Shown one piece after another: positions 52,901 to 61,152 of a stretch of DNA of 64,000 bases. The translations under genes were made by a program, and so were the position numbers. The notes below the pieces were generated by a model, which saw only the letters and a list, made by a program, of their open reading frames with translations, was not told the DNA's origin and did not search any database. The DNA comes from Tenacibaculum sp. SZ-18 (lineage in GTDB: Bacteria; Bacteroidota; Bacteroidia; Flavobacteriales; Flavobacteriaceae). Location of the stretch: positions 1,905,777 through 1,969,776 of the forward strand of contig NZ_CP019335.1 in NCBI RefSeq assembly GCF_002813915.1, written 5' to 3'. Each line of letters opens with the position of its first letter. Position 1 is the stretch's first letter.

Positions 52901-53034
52901 ATGAAGATGTTTCTATAAAAATTGTTCCTAACAGAATTGAAAATCATACCTACGAAGTATTGCAAAAAATTAATCATCCTCAATATGATTATGTGAAAAT
53001 AGAAATGAATAGTTTTATAGGAAATCCAAAATAA
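49945..53034 (+). CDS. large membrane protein, GT-C/PTPS-related glycosyltransferase-like
   Basis: The 1029-residue protein has about a dozen membrane helices in residues 1-600. An acidic/His motif lies in the first extracytoplasmic loop (TTYDALIHLFFAGHYADNWF, Asp33 and His37), as in GT-C lipid-sugar-dependent transferases and the '6-pyruvoyl-tetrahydropterin synthase-related' membrane family. Another membrane helix lies near 620. The C-terminal 400 residues are extracytoplasmic: an NTF2-like domain (about 640-750, RTPENVITAYYNALDFKRFK to GKWFLIPEN) and beta-rich segments. It would take the sugar made by the receiver-GT2 enzyme. Its TAA overlaps the next ATG by one base (TAATG), indicating translational coupling. 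Confidence 0.7.
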   Translation: MKGVSNKYLITAILLCVVFHGSTIFFTLETTYDALIHLFFAGHYADNWFEHWSYKWYTGFSVMGYPPLVHQLIGALSLIGGLKFGLFTVAIIVSILFVTGVYRYALLITGNTTTAGYSALLSVFSASFVETLHIFGQLPSIMGISILMHALPEIYSWLKTGIYKYFFTSLSLISVTVTSHHVTPIFGMVFFILPLVGMVIMDIAREQVNSYKEIRLKLFLKVFVKTFKRNITFLIMILVLIVGCILPYWINSKKNPITQVPIPHGSRDNFLEVLSSGLVFFLIPWGVLLFFIPYFLYRYYSKRYLFFGLCFSMLFILGTGGTTPIPEIILGENAFNILTLDRFTLWGSIMALPIFGEFTYRFVEGDLKQLIQKKFGAVYHRLIGGLLAALFLFFTIFSLSLGYFRPSQPQKINILPIINFLNQDQHDQWRYLTLGFGDQMAWLASQTNATTVDGNYHSARRLPELTTRPIERLENSKFKGVAGIGSLQQFLTVPEKYNLKYIFSNDKFYDPILYFCGWQRIPPLENGIMVWERLNINPLSTILPRDEVDNWENILWGIIPFTTVIVAFMFNIIPLFKNKLRMKPKVIPEYFNFRQEYSSFSSFILKITHIWSALLIILMIYGIYLLYIKNDSQRTPENVITAYYNALDFKRFKTAHSLLDPRKEITIDQYMLEISVTDGLLSSYAKMDALEYSILKKTDSLATMEVKTKWITPLEKINRVDYKTLVKFKGKWFLIPENKDIDLPPDQLYARNKTRYFNQGRRRITTEQTYHEDILKQPVVEIVKAKLVKHNESYAIIGEIQNIDNTPADIILKGTLYNDNNKALASFNAKHIVKHKLVPKEVSSFRINFEGIAWSKTKDSIPDKFDPDAFTPIELNEQPTKFNLQLAANVSNSDLFKDHALSNINIEDTSLNGVIFNSGIQEITVPQLIFTYYDRNKKISWVDHLYLHQGIRQHRKLYFEYDFIKESTLEVISEDMTNCFVNGLPNEDVSIKIVPNRIENHTYEVLQKINHPQYDYVKIEMNSFIGNPK

Positions 53035-54233
53035 TGAAGCAAAATTATACTTTTTCATTCTTATTTCTATGGTGTGCAATTGGTTCATTAATTGCTCAAA
53101 ACTCTCCTGAACTTCTATCAAAACAAAAAGAATATGTGGTAGGAAACCGTATTATATTAACATTTAAAAATCCTAAAAAGAAACCATTTCAATTGTTGTG
53201 TTCTTATAGCTACGGTAATACAGTACTTTCTCCTAGTCAAAATGATGAAGAATACACTTTTGAAATTCCAGAGTTTATTAGAAAGAAAATTGGGCTTGTA
53301 AGTTGGAAAACTATAAATACGGAATCTCTATTAACTGGAACGTTTTCGATATTACCAATCCAAAAACCTGTTTCACTAGAAACTTACGTTGGTCCTCCTA
53401 CCATAGAAGCAGGTGATATTGACTATGCCATGATGGTAGTAATACCAACTGACACTTTAGACAACCCAATTAAAACCGGTTCTAAAGTTATTTTTAAAAA
53501 ACAATTTTTACAATCGGAAGTAACAAATACTATTTTTACCAAAAACCTTATTTCTTATGATCTTATTTACGCTCCAAAAAAGTCAGGAAGAATGGTACTT
53601 TCCTCCGAATCATATAAACTAAATTCTAAAGAATTTACGTTAGATATTTTACCTGCGATTGGTCGAAACTTTAATATTCGTTATGAGAGAAATCACAAAT
53701 ATGCTGACGGTAATCAAATTACAAATTTATACACTTCTAAAATTAGAGATAAAAATAATAACACTGTAAGCGATGGGACCTTTGTTGAATTCTTTATTAC
53801 TAATCAAGATGGAAATATTTTAAAAGCAGGAGGAACTACGATTGAAGGGGTAGCCAAAGCCTCTATAATTCATCCCGACTGCGAATCAACATGGAAGATA
53901 AAAGCATTTATTGACGGAATTGCTAATAGTAATGTTTTAACGATTTCATTTGATCAAGTAATTAATAATATTCCGGTAGAATTTTCGACAGATAATCGAG
54001 AATTAAAAATAGGTCCTATGATAAGTTTTATGGAGCAAATGATTCCGGATGGACTCCAAATTGAACTTTCTATTTATCAAGATGGAAAATTCCTTGACAA
54101 GATTGTGCAACAATCACAAGATGGTTTTACCACTTTTAAATTAAATCGAAATATTTACAAAAATGGAGTTTATGATATTCACATAACCTCTGCTTGTAAT
54201 ACAAGAAAATATAAAACCGTGAAATTATGGTAA
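53034..54233 (+). CDS. secreted beta-rich protein with Ig-like domains, polysaccharide-locus associated
   Basis: The 399-residue product has a signal peptide (MKQNYTFSFLFLWCAIGSLI then AQ). The rest consists of beta-sandwich-like segments (KEYVVGNRIILTFKNPKKKP, QITNLYTSKIRDKNNNTVSD; the latter recalls Big/invasin-type linkers with GTFVEFFITNQDGNIL). There are no catalytic motifs. It overlaps the previous gene by 1 bp and the next by 7 bp, so the three are one operon. It may be a periplasmic scaffold or glycan-binding partner of the membrane transferase and the glycosidase. I do not know a named family for it. Confidence 0.6.
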   Translation: MKQNYTFSFLFLWCAIGSLIAQNSPELLSKQKEYVVGNRIILTFKNPKKKPFQLLCSYSYGNTVLSPSQNDEEYTFEIPEFIRKKIGLVSWKTINTESLLTGTFSILPIQKPVSLETYVGPPTIEAGDIDYAMMVVIPTDTLDNPIKTGSKVIFKKQFLQSEVTNTIFTKNLISYDLIYAPKKSGRMVLSSESYKLNSKEFTLDILPAIGRNFNIRYERNHKYADGNQITNLYTSKIRDKNNNTVSDGTFVEFFITNQDGNILKAGGTTIEGVAKASIIHPDCESTWKIKAFIDGIANSNVLTISFDQVINNIPVEFSTDNRELKIGPMISFMEQMIPDGLQIELSIYQDGKFLDKIVQQSQDGFTTFKLNRNIYKNGVYDIHITSACNTRKYKTVKLW

Positions 54234-55765
54234 ACAACGGTGAAGCAAAAATTAGCACGAATAGAAAATTACTGCGTGGTATATTAATGTTATCTTATGT
54301 ACTCATTTGTTCGGTAATTGTATTTCTTCTTAGTTCTTTATATAGTTTTTTCAACACTGGTGCAGATAGAAGTAAAATTCTTCATACCGAAGTAAGAAAA
54401 ATTGACCAATACCTTCCAAAAGTAACTTGGAAAGAAGATGGTAATGAAGGAAGAGAAATGAACGATCAAACCTTACGCAACATTGAGAATGATTATTTGG
54501 ATGCTTGGTATGTAAAATTTATGGCATACAGAACTAATAATTACAAAGGAGTTGATGATTATTTTACTGAAAATGCGAGAAAAAACGTATTCAGCATTAT
54601 AGACTATAATAAAACAGAAGATGTTTTTATAGATGCAACAACCATAGAACACCATCCAGACATACTTTTTTTTAGTGAAGATGGCCAGATGATTGTTTTA
54701 GAAGATAAAAATGTAGTTGAATACAAAAGAGCGTTCAAAAACAAAGAGCTCCTTATAGAAGCCACTGAGGTATCAAATTACAAGGTCGTCCTTTTAGCTG
54801 AAGATGGTTTTTGGAGAATCCGACATTTGGTAAAAGAATACATAAATGATTTTGATAAAGTTGTCCCTGCCAATAAATCATTAGATGTTAAATCAATCAG
54901 AGGAATTAACTACTATCCGCAAGCAACACCCTGGAAAATGTTTGGAGATGAATTTGATATCGATATAATAGAAAAAGATTTTCAAATTATTAAAGATGCT
55001 AATTTAAACACTATTCGGGTTTTTATTCCTTATGAAGAATTTGGTAAGGTTAAAGTCGACATCAAAAAATTAAATAAACTAAAGCAAGTTCTTGATTCAG
55101 CAGAAAAAATTGGCATAAAAGTTATTCCAACACTTTTTGATTTTTACGGAAACTATGATACGACAGATTGGACATTAAATCACCGACATGCTGAGAAGAT
55201 TGTTTCTACTTTTAAAGATCACAACGCCATCTTGGCGTGGGATATAAAAAATGAACCTAATTTAGATTTTAAATCTAGAGGAAAAGAACAAGTAATCGCT
55301 TGGCTGAATCATTTAATTATTCTTATTAAATCCATAGATAAGAAACATCCCGTTACGATTGGATGGTCAAATGCAAAAGATGCATCTATTTTAAAAGATC
55401 AAGTTGATTTTATTTCTTTTCATTATTATGGAGATTATAAAGATTTTGTTAGTGCATATGATAAAATAAAAGAGGAAGTACCAGACAAGGAGATCGTTTT
55501 AGGGGAATTCGGAAGATCCTCTTATTCTGGCATATGGAAACCTATTGGAAATTCAAAAAAGAAACAAGCTATGTATCACAAGGAAATGCAAGAAATTCTT
55601 ACTTCAAAAAATATCCCTTTTTTGTCATGGACATTATATGATTTTAATAAAGTCCCTAGAGAAGTTGTGGGAAGACTTCCTTGGAGAGTACAACCTCAAA
55701 AAAGGTTTGGTTTTATCGATTCTAATGGAAATAAAAAACCAGCTTTCGATTACATTTCGAAATAA
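54227..55765 (+). CDS. membrane-anchored GH5-like (clan A) glycoside hydrolase
   Basis: The 512-residue product has one membrane helix near residues 15-45 (GILMLSYVLICSVIVFLLSS), an NTF2-like domain (about 85-205, ending DGFWRIRHLVKEYIN) and a TIM-barrel glycosidase domain (about 220-512). The barrel starts IRGINYYPQATPWKMFGDEF. The acid/base Glu343 is in ILAWDIKNEPNLDF and the nucleophile Glu427 in EIVLGEFGRSSY, the clan A (GH5/GH2/GH39-type) arrangement. The first helix places the barrel in the periplasm. Glycosidases in polysaccharide loci often trim or release polymer. It is coupled to the upstream gene by a 7-bp overlap. Confidence 0.8.
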   Translation: MVNNGEAKISTNRKLLRGILMLSYVLICSVIVFLLSSLYSFFNTGADRSKILHTEVRKIDQYLPKVTWKEDGNEGREMNDQTLRNIENDYLDAWYVKFMAYRTNNYKGVDDYFTENARKNVFSIIDYNKTEDVFIDATTIEHHPDILFFSEDGQMIVLEDKNVVEYKRAFKNKELLIEATEVSNYKVVLLAEDGFWRIRHLVKEYINDFDKVVPANKSLDVKSIRGINYYPQATPWKMFGDEFDIDIIEKDFQIIKDANLNTIRVFIPYEEFGKVKVDIKKLNKLKQVLDSAEKIGIKVIPTLFDFYGNYDTTDWTLNHRHAEKIVSTFKDHNAILAWDIKNEPNLDFKSRGKEQVIAWLNHLIILIKSIDKKHPVTIGWSNAKDASILKDQVDFISFHYYGDYKDFVSAYDKIKEEVPDKEIVLGEFGRSSYSGIWKPIGNSKKKQAMYHKEMQEILTSKNIPFLSWTLYDFNKVPREVVGRLPWRVQPQKRFGFIDSNGNKKPAFDYISK

Positions 55766-56532
55766 TATATTTGCTTTTCATAGAAACATTGAACTAATAT
55801 TCTTCTTCTACATAAGTTCACCCTGTGTTAACATATCTTAAAATAAGATATACAGTAGCCGAATCGTAATTTAGTAAACTCGTCAGATATCAGAAAACGT
55901 ATCATTTCTTTATCTGTAGTTGTGTCTATTGCTAAATTTCCCAAGCATTGAATAAAACTACTATTTTGAACAACGCACAAAGTCGTTGTAACAAACGACT
56001 ACTGCAATCTTATATATTAAAATAAATACTTAGCTCTAACACAAAAAAATTTAACTTTCTTTTATGAACTGAAGTATATCTCAGGAGTAAAGGGATTACT
56101 TACTCCTGAGATTACATAAAAAAGTTTAAATCAAATGAATCTAGAACCATGTCACCTGCTTCGATCATCAGCCCAACCTTTATATTCGAAATGAATCATC
56201 AAATATTGTTCTTGACAAATTCGATTTAAACTTAGATGTTGATTTGTATTGAAACTTCCAAAAATTCGTACCTAATCAACATCATTCTACTTTATATATT
56301 AATAAATTAGGGATTATTTAGGGATTAAATTCACTCTTAAATATTAACATACTTAATGTTTACTTACATAAACCTATGTAAAACTTACTTTACTATCTAA
56401 TGTGATATTTAAACTTTAAAATCTTTTACTTCTTCCGAAGTCTAAAAATGCTCTTGCACTTCTATAGATTAACATATTTATAAATTGTAATAGTTTGCTC
56501 ATATATTCTGTTTTAATAATTACTATTCTATT
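55766..56532. other. 0.77 kb gene-free, structured region
   Basis: No gene is visible in about 770 bp. It contains three clear inverted repeats: ATATCTTA-AAA-TAAGATAT (55833-55851), AGTCGTT-N6-AACGACT (55981-56000) and a 13-bp perfect hairpin ATCTCAGGAGTAA/TTACTCCTGAGAT (56078-56090 and 56100-56112, 9-nt loop). The last is too G/C-rich to be random here, but no T-run follows directly, so its nature is open (terminator, RNA structure or regulatory site). Confidence 0.55.
56078..56112. repeat. 13-bp perfect inverted repeat
   Basis: ATCTCAGGAGTAA (56078-56090) and its exact reverse complement (56100-56112) surround a 9-nt loop AGGGATTAC. The repeat lies between the glycosidase gene and the STAS gene, which converge, so it could end both transcripts. 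Confidence 0.7.
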
Positions 56533-56811
56533 TTACGCTACAAATGGTGTTCCGAAATGATCATAAATATCTTTGCACCCAAGTCCTCTAATTGAGAATT
56601 TTTTATTTTTTTTCAATGCTATAGCCCAAACTGTCTTGATAGCTTCAATTCCATCTCTATCGATTTCTTTGACCTTATCAATATTAATTACAACATTTTT
56701 AAGCTTCTCAGCGTAGTGTTCTAAATAAATAATAAATAATCTAGATGTAGAAGTATTAATTCTACCTTTAAGGTGTAAGGCACCGTTTTTTTGTGTTACT
56801 TGTAAGCTCAT
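56533..56811 (-). CDS. STAS-domain protein (anti-sigma-factor-antagonist-like)
   Basis: The 92-residue protein matches a STAS domain: strand pair MSLQVTQKNGALHLKGRINT, helix RLFIIYLEHYAEKLKNVVIN, the loop VKEIDRDGIEAIKTVWAIAL and a final FSIRGLGCKDIYDHFG. The position that is the phosphorylated Ser in SpoIIAA-type proteins (DSSG) reads DRDG here. The domain therefore cannot be controlled by the usual serine phosphorylation and may resemble the phosphorylated form permanently. It sits alone between the glycan operon and the divergent TPR/barrel gene, so it may take part in regulating them. Confidence 0.75.
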   Translation of the reverse strand: MSLQVTQKNGALHLKGRINTSTSRLFIIYLEHYAEKLKNVVINIDKVKEIDRDGIEAIKTVWAIALKKNKKFSIRGLGCKDIYDHFGTPFVA

Positions 56812-56904
56812 AATTTTGTTATTTTTTAATAAATCTAATTTCTAAATTAGTTTCAAAAAAAAAAGAGGACTATTGCCGAAAAACAGTTTGCTGAGGTTTA
56901 ATGA

Positions 56905-56928
56905 TTAAATTGTAATGCTTAAATTGTA
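56905..56928 (+). promoter_or_regulatory. paired direct repeat upstream of the TPR/barrel gene
   Basis: TTAAATTGTA occurs twice with a 14-bp period, about 20 bp before the ATG at 56946. Such a tandem site could bind a dimeric regulator. The period is shorter than the about 21 bp usual for LytTR sites, so I do not assign one. Confidence 0.25.
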
Positions 56929-56945
56929 GTCAAGAAAAAAAGAAA

Positions 56946-59021
56946 ATGAAAACCAAACACTTAACCTTTATTATTACCCTATTCATCTGCTATTTTGGAC
57001 ATACCCAAGATATGAAAGAAGGTTTTACTTATCTGGAAACCGGTAAATACGCTGAAGCAGAACGTTTTTTTGAAAATATATTAAAGTCCTATCCAACCAA
57101 TAAAACAGCTCGTTTATGTTACGGAAGAGCCGTTGGTTTACATAACAATCCTGAAAAAGCAATTTCAATTTTCACTGGTTTACTTAAAGATCATCCAAAT
57201 GACTTTGAAATAAAGTTAAATTATGCAGAGTCGTTACTATGGAATAAAAACTTTGTGTCTGCTGAAAATTATTATATAAAACTTGTAAATGAAAATGATA
57301 AAAGTTTCCCTGCTTTATTAGGTTACGCGAATACACTTTCTAATTTAAAGAACTTTGACAAAGCTCTAGAATATGTAAATAAAGCATTAGAAGTATCAGC
57401 TGGAAATCCGAATGCATTGGTTTCAAAAAAATATATTCGTTTCGGCTTAGCTAATAATAAGGTTCAAACAAAAGAATTTGATGAAGGTGAAGCTATTTTA
57501 AAAGAAAATCTTAATGATTTTAAGAATGATACGGAAACTTTACAAAATTTAGCCAATCTTTATCTTATTTCCGAGCAAAACGAAAAAGCACAGGAAGTCT
57601 TTGAACAAATAGGAAAAAACCCAAATAATAAATTACTTTCTTTAATCGGATTATCATTAACAAATCATATTAACGGAAAAGAAAAAGAAGCACTTGAAAT
57701 TAGTAAACAAGCAATTGATTTAGTAAATAGTAACACCACTCAAAATTTAAAAGAACGAACTACAGAAAGATATATTCAAGCACTTATTTGGAACAAAAAA
57801 TTTTCACAAGCCCAAAAGGAAATTGATAATTTAATAACCAAAAATACAACTCCCGAAAATTGGATTTTATCTTTAAGAGCAACTTTAAATATTTATAAAA
57901 GTAATTTCAAAAAAAGTATTCGTGATTATGACTTAATCTTAAAGAAAGATAGTGCTTCTTTTGATGGTAATTTAGGGAAAGCAAATGCTTTAAAAGCTCT
58001 AGGAAAATATAAACAAGCTTATAATTTCGCTGATAGCACCCTAGTTTTTTATCCAAACCAAAAAGACGCAATCAATTTTATAAAAACCTTAAATCGATCT
58101 TATACTCCTTTTATTAACACAAGAGCTTCCTACTCTTTTGATAATGGAAATAATGAAGCTTATTCATATACCGTTAATTCTGAATTTGCTTTATCTACAA
58201 GATTCAAATTAATGGGAAGTTATAATTATAGAACTAATTCAAATAGCATTAATAACATTAAGGCTAGTTCAAATAATTTCACTTTTGGATTTTCATATGA
58301 GCTTTTAAACAATTTAACCTTTACAGGAGACGCAGGAATTTTTAATTCTAAATCAGACATAAATAACTATAGTAAGTTTTTAACAAAACTTAGTTTTAAT
58401 TATAGACCATTTAAACTCCAGATTTTAGATTTTGGATACAATAGAGAAATGCAAAACTTTAATACAGAGTTACAAGATAGAGAGATTGTCATGGATAATT
58501 ATTTTTTGAACTATAGCTTGAATACTAATTTTAATCTTGGTTTCTTTTCTCAATACTATTACACGACACAAAATGATGGAAATAATAGAAACCTATTCTT
58601 TGCTTCTCTCTATTATTCTATTCTTGAAAAACCTTCTTTAAAAGCAGGTATAAATTATCAGAATTTATCATTTAAAAATCAAGTACCTACTATTTACTTT
58701 AGTCCTGCTAGTTTTAATGCTATTGAAATTTTTACGAATATCATTAAAACAGATACTTCTTTAAAAAGAAAAGGTTGGTTCTATGAGCTAACTGCTGCCA
58801 CGGGTTATCAATTTATTGAAGACGATGATAAACAAAGTACTTTTAGACTACAAGGAAAACTAGGATATAAATTATCAGAAAGAAGTTTCATAAACTTATT
58901 TGGAACACACAGTAACATTGCCTCAACCATTGCTACTGGTTTTACTTTTACAGAGTTGGGTGTACAATTTAAATATTATATCATGAAAAAGCCTGTTTTT
59001 GAAACCTCAAAAATGTTTTGA
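56946..59021 (+). CDS. TPR protein with C-terminal outer-membrane beta-barrel (YaiO/PgaA-like)
   Basis: The 691-residue product has a signal peptide (MKTKHLTFIITLFICYFGHT then Q). A series of tetratricopeptide repeats fills residues 22-380 (GFTYLETGKYAEAERFFENI, ALLGYANTLSNLKNFDKALE). From about 385 alternating aromatic strands form a beta-barrel of the YaiO/PgaA kind (FINTRASYSFDNGNNEAYSY, ELGVQFKYYIMKKPVFETSK). Proteins with this TPR-plus-barrel layout carry exopolysaccharide through the outer membrane (PgaA, BcsC). It is next to the LytTR regulator gene, tail to tail. Two TTAAATTGTA repeats (56905-56914 and 56919-56928) lie in its upstream region. Confidence 0.8.
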   Translation: MKTKHLTFIITLFICYFGHTQDMKEGFTYLETGKYAEAERFFENILKSYPTNKTARLCYGRAVGLHNNPEKAISIFTGLLKDHPNDFEIKLNYAESLLWNKNFVSAENYYIKLVNENDKSFPALLGYANTLSNLKNFDKALEYVNKALEVSAGNPNALVSKKYIRFGLANNKVQTKEFDEGEAILKENLNDFKNDTETLQNLANLYLISEQNEKAQEVFEQIGKNPNNKLLSLIGLSLTNHINGKEKEALEISKQAIDLVNSNTTQNLKERTTERYIQALIWNKKFSQAQKEIDNLITKNTTPENWILSLRATLNIYKSNFKKSIRDYDLILKKDSASFDGNLGKANALKALGKYKQAYNFADSTLVFYPNQKDAINFIKTLNRSYTPFINTRASYSFDNGNNEAYSYTVNSEFALSTRFKLMGSYNYRTNSNSINNIKASSNNFTFGFSYELLNNLTFTGDAGIFNSKSDINNYSKFLTKLSFNYRPFKLQILDFGYNREMQNFNTELQDREIVMDNYFLNYSLNTNFNLGFFSQYYYTTQNDGNNRNLFFASLYYSILEKPSLKAGINYQNLSFKNQVPTIYFSPASFNAIEIFTNIIKTDTSLKRKGWFYELTAATGYQFIEDDDKQSTFRLQGKLGYKLSERSFINLFGTHSNIASTIATGFTFTELGVQFKYYIMKKPVFETSKMF

Positions 59022-59041
59022 AAATCACTTAAATAAAGTGT

Positions 59042-59770
59042 TTATAACAAATCTAATCGTTTCATTAAATCAGGTCTATTTGAACGACTAACAGGAATGA
59101 CATCTTTATTAATTAGTACACTATTATCTTCTATATCAATAATTTTCCTAACATTTATGATATATGATCTGTGAACCTTAAGAAAAAGTGAAGTAGGAAG
59201 CTTTTGTTCAATTTTCTTTAATGAAGCATGAACTTCATATTCGTTATCATCAGTTTTGACAAAAATATAATCTCCTTTCGCCTGTACATAACATATCGTA
59301 GGTAAATCAATTTTCACCAAACGACGATCTATATTTACATAAAAATCATTTTTGTGATCCTCTTTCAATTGAGAGCTATTTAATGGAGACTTTTTTTGCT
59401 TTTCTAAGTTTTCGAGATAAATCAGTTTTTTTGCTTTTTCCACCGCTTTTTTAAACCTATCTAATGTAACTGGTTTCAATATATAATCTACGATAAAGTT
59501 AAATTCAAAAGCTTGAATAGCAAATTTGGGATCTCCAGTTGTAAAAATAACTTTTGGGGGATTTTTTAGGGTTTTAATAAAATCCAATCCTGTAAAACCT
59601 GGCATGTGAATATCCAAAAAAATAAGATCTATTTCATTCGAATGCAAGAATTTAAAAGCTTCCATAGAATTTGAAAATTCTTTTACAATTTTCAAATCTT
59701 CAAACTCAGCACACAGCGTTTTTATAATAGTCCTAGACATTTTCTCATCATCAATAACAATACAATTCAT
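59042..59770 (-). CDS. LytTR-family response regulator
   Basis: The 242-residue protein has a receiver domain (acidic Asp7/Asp8, phosphoacceptor Asp53 in LIFLDIHMPGFTGLDF, Thr in VIFTTGDPKF, Lys in DYILKPVTL). After a linker comes a LytTR DNA-binding domain (about 145-242: DFYVNIDRRLVKIDLPTICY, VQAKGDYIFVKT, FLKVHRSYIINVRKIIDIED, VIPVSRSNR). It is the transcriptional output of the phosphorelay. It is the last gene of a six-gene operon, 5 bp after the HPt gene. Likely targets in this window are the polysaccharide genes, by proximity only. Confidence 0.93.
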   Translation of the reverse strand: MNCIVIDDEKMSRTIIKTLCAEFEDLKIVKEFSNSMEAFKFLHSNEIDLIFLDIHMPGFTGLDFIKTLKNPPKVIFTTGDPKFAIQAFEFNFIVDYILKPVTLDRFKKAVEKAKKLIYLENLEKQKKSPLNSSQLKEDHKNDFYVNIDRRLVKIDLPTICYVQAKGDYIFVKTDDNEYEVHASLKKIEQKLPTSLFLKVHRSYIINVRKIIDIEDNSVLINKDVIPVSRSNRPDLMKRLDLL

Positions 59771-59775
59771 AAAAT

Positions 59776-60093
59776 TTATATAGTTTTCAAGTATTCTGAG
59801 ATAGAAACTAATATTTCTTCGAATTCTTCTTTCTTATCCATATTAGCATCTCTTAAATTATTTTCGTAATCGTTGGCCAATTTATAAGCATCATCCAGTC
59901 CTAAAATACTAATTTTATGTTTAACTCTATGAACGTTTTGGGAAATAGTCTTAAAATCTCCTGTTTGTATACTTTTGTAATAATCCTGAGATTCTTCAGG
60001 AAATTCAACCTTGAGTACTTCGATTAATTGATTAATGAGATCTTGATCCCCACGAGCCAGTTCTTGTAAATAAAATAAATTAGGTTTTTCCAT
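59776..60093 (-). CDS. HPt-domain phosphotransfer protein
   Basis: The 105-residue helical protein has the HPt signature around QNVHRVKHKISILGLDDAYK. His55 is the expected phosphorylated residue and Lys58/Lys60 with the helix C-cap Gly fit the family. A stand-alone HPt passes phosphoryl groups between receiver domains, so the relay has an intermediate step. It sits between the second kinase (2-bp gap) and the LytTR regulator (5-bp gap). Confidence 0.88.
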   Translation of the reverse strand: MEKPNLFYLQELARGDQDLINQLIEVLKVEFPEESQDYYKSIQTGDFKTISQNVHRVKHKISILGLDDAYKLANDYENNLRDANMDKKEEFEEILVSISEYLKTI

Positions 60094-60095
60094 AT

Positions 60096-61136
60096 TTATT
60101 TTTTTAATGTAAAATATACTGTTGTTCCAACGTTCACTTCAGATTCTATCCATATTTCTCCTCTATATATCTCTACCACTTTCTTTGCAATTGCGAGTCC
60201 CATACCTGAAGATTTATAATCATTTTCCAACTTAGAAAATGCAACAAATACTTTATCGCGATACATAGGTTCAATTCCTTTACCATTATCACTTACATAA
60301 AATTGCCAATGTGAAGTTTTATCTTCAAAACCTATCTCTATAACTTTTTCACTTTTGTTATTAAACTTTAAAGCATTAACTATTAAACTATGAAATAACT
60401 CTTTCAAATTAAAAGTTTCACCTCTTACTACAGGTAACTTTTCAGGAATGATAAGCTTTACTTTTTTATCATTTATTTGTTCGTTAAAAATAGTCTCTAT
60501 AATCACATTTAGATCCAAGAAATACCTTTTTCTATAAGATCTACTAATTCTTGTATATCTCCTTATCGATCCTACTAAAACATCTATTTTCTCCACATGT
60601 TCACTTATCATTTGAAGATACGTTTTTCCCTCATCGTTTAAACACTCTTTATGACCTTCATTTAACCATTGTGTTAATGTTTCAATACTTTGAAGTGGTG
60701 AAATTAAATCATGAGAAATCATATGGGTGTAATCATTCAATTCTTTATTATATCTTTCTAAACGTGATAACAACCTATCTTTCTGTTTACTAATTTTTAC
60801 AACTTTATTAGTTTGTTTATCAATAAAATTCACCAAATTCAGAGTATCTATATTTTTTAATTCATCTTCCTCATCATCGCTGATTTTTAAAGTTTTAATT
60901 ACACTTTTTAACTTATTAATAACCTCTATTTGTGTATCGGACTCTTTTTTAAGTTTCTCATTAGACTCTGAAAGTTCTTTTGAACTTATCGTCATAGCTG
61001 TTTGCAACATAGCCAACTGATTATCTGAATTTTCATAAGATTTATCAATTGCATCTATGAAAGCATCTAACCTACCACTTTCTTGGATATCTTCAGGTAA
61101 ATATTTTCGTATTTGTCTTTTTAAAAGAGGATTCAT
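60096..61136 (-). CDS. soluble histidine kinase (H-NOX operon type)
   Basis: The 346-residue kinase has no membrane helix. An N-terminal helical module (LLKRQIRKYLPEDIQESGRL then FIDAIDKSYENSDNQLAMLQ) resembles the one preceding kinase or GGDEF domains in NO- or redox-linked regulators. A coiled coil follows, then HisKA with His142 (YTHMISHDLISPLQSIETLT) and HATPase_c (N-box LIVNALKFNN, G1 DNGKGIE, G2 SGMGLAIAK). It has no PAS domain. A cytosolic kinase is what an H-NOX sensor needs as partner. It is 16 bp after the PAS kinase gene and 2 bp before HPt. Confidence 0.9.
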   Translation of the reverse strand: MNPLLKRQIRKYLPEDIQESGRLDAFIDAIDKSYENSDNQLAMLQTAMTISSKELSESNEKLKKESDTQIEVINKLKSVIKTLKISDDEEDELKNIDTLNLVNFIDKQTNKVVKISKQKDRLLSRLERYNKELNDYTHMISHDLISPLQSIETLTQWLNEGHKECLNDEGKTYLQMISEHVEKIDVLVGSIRRYTRISRSYRKRYFLDLNVIIETIFNEQINDKKVKLIIPEKLPVVRGETFNLKELFHSLIVNALKFNNKSEKVIEIGFEDKTSHWQFYVSDNGKGIEPMYRDKVFVAFSKLENDYKSSGMGLAIAKKVVEIYRGEIWIESEVNVGTTVYFTLKK

Positions 61137-61152
61137 TGTCTTTCTAGGGATT

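Noticed and set aside
55545..55841. 98-residue frame overlapping the end of the glycosidase
   Set aside because: It overlaps the catalytic C-terminal part of the GH5-like gene in another frame, with a Lys/Phe-rich non-family sequence.
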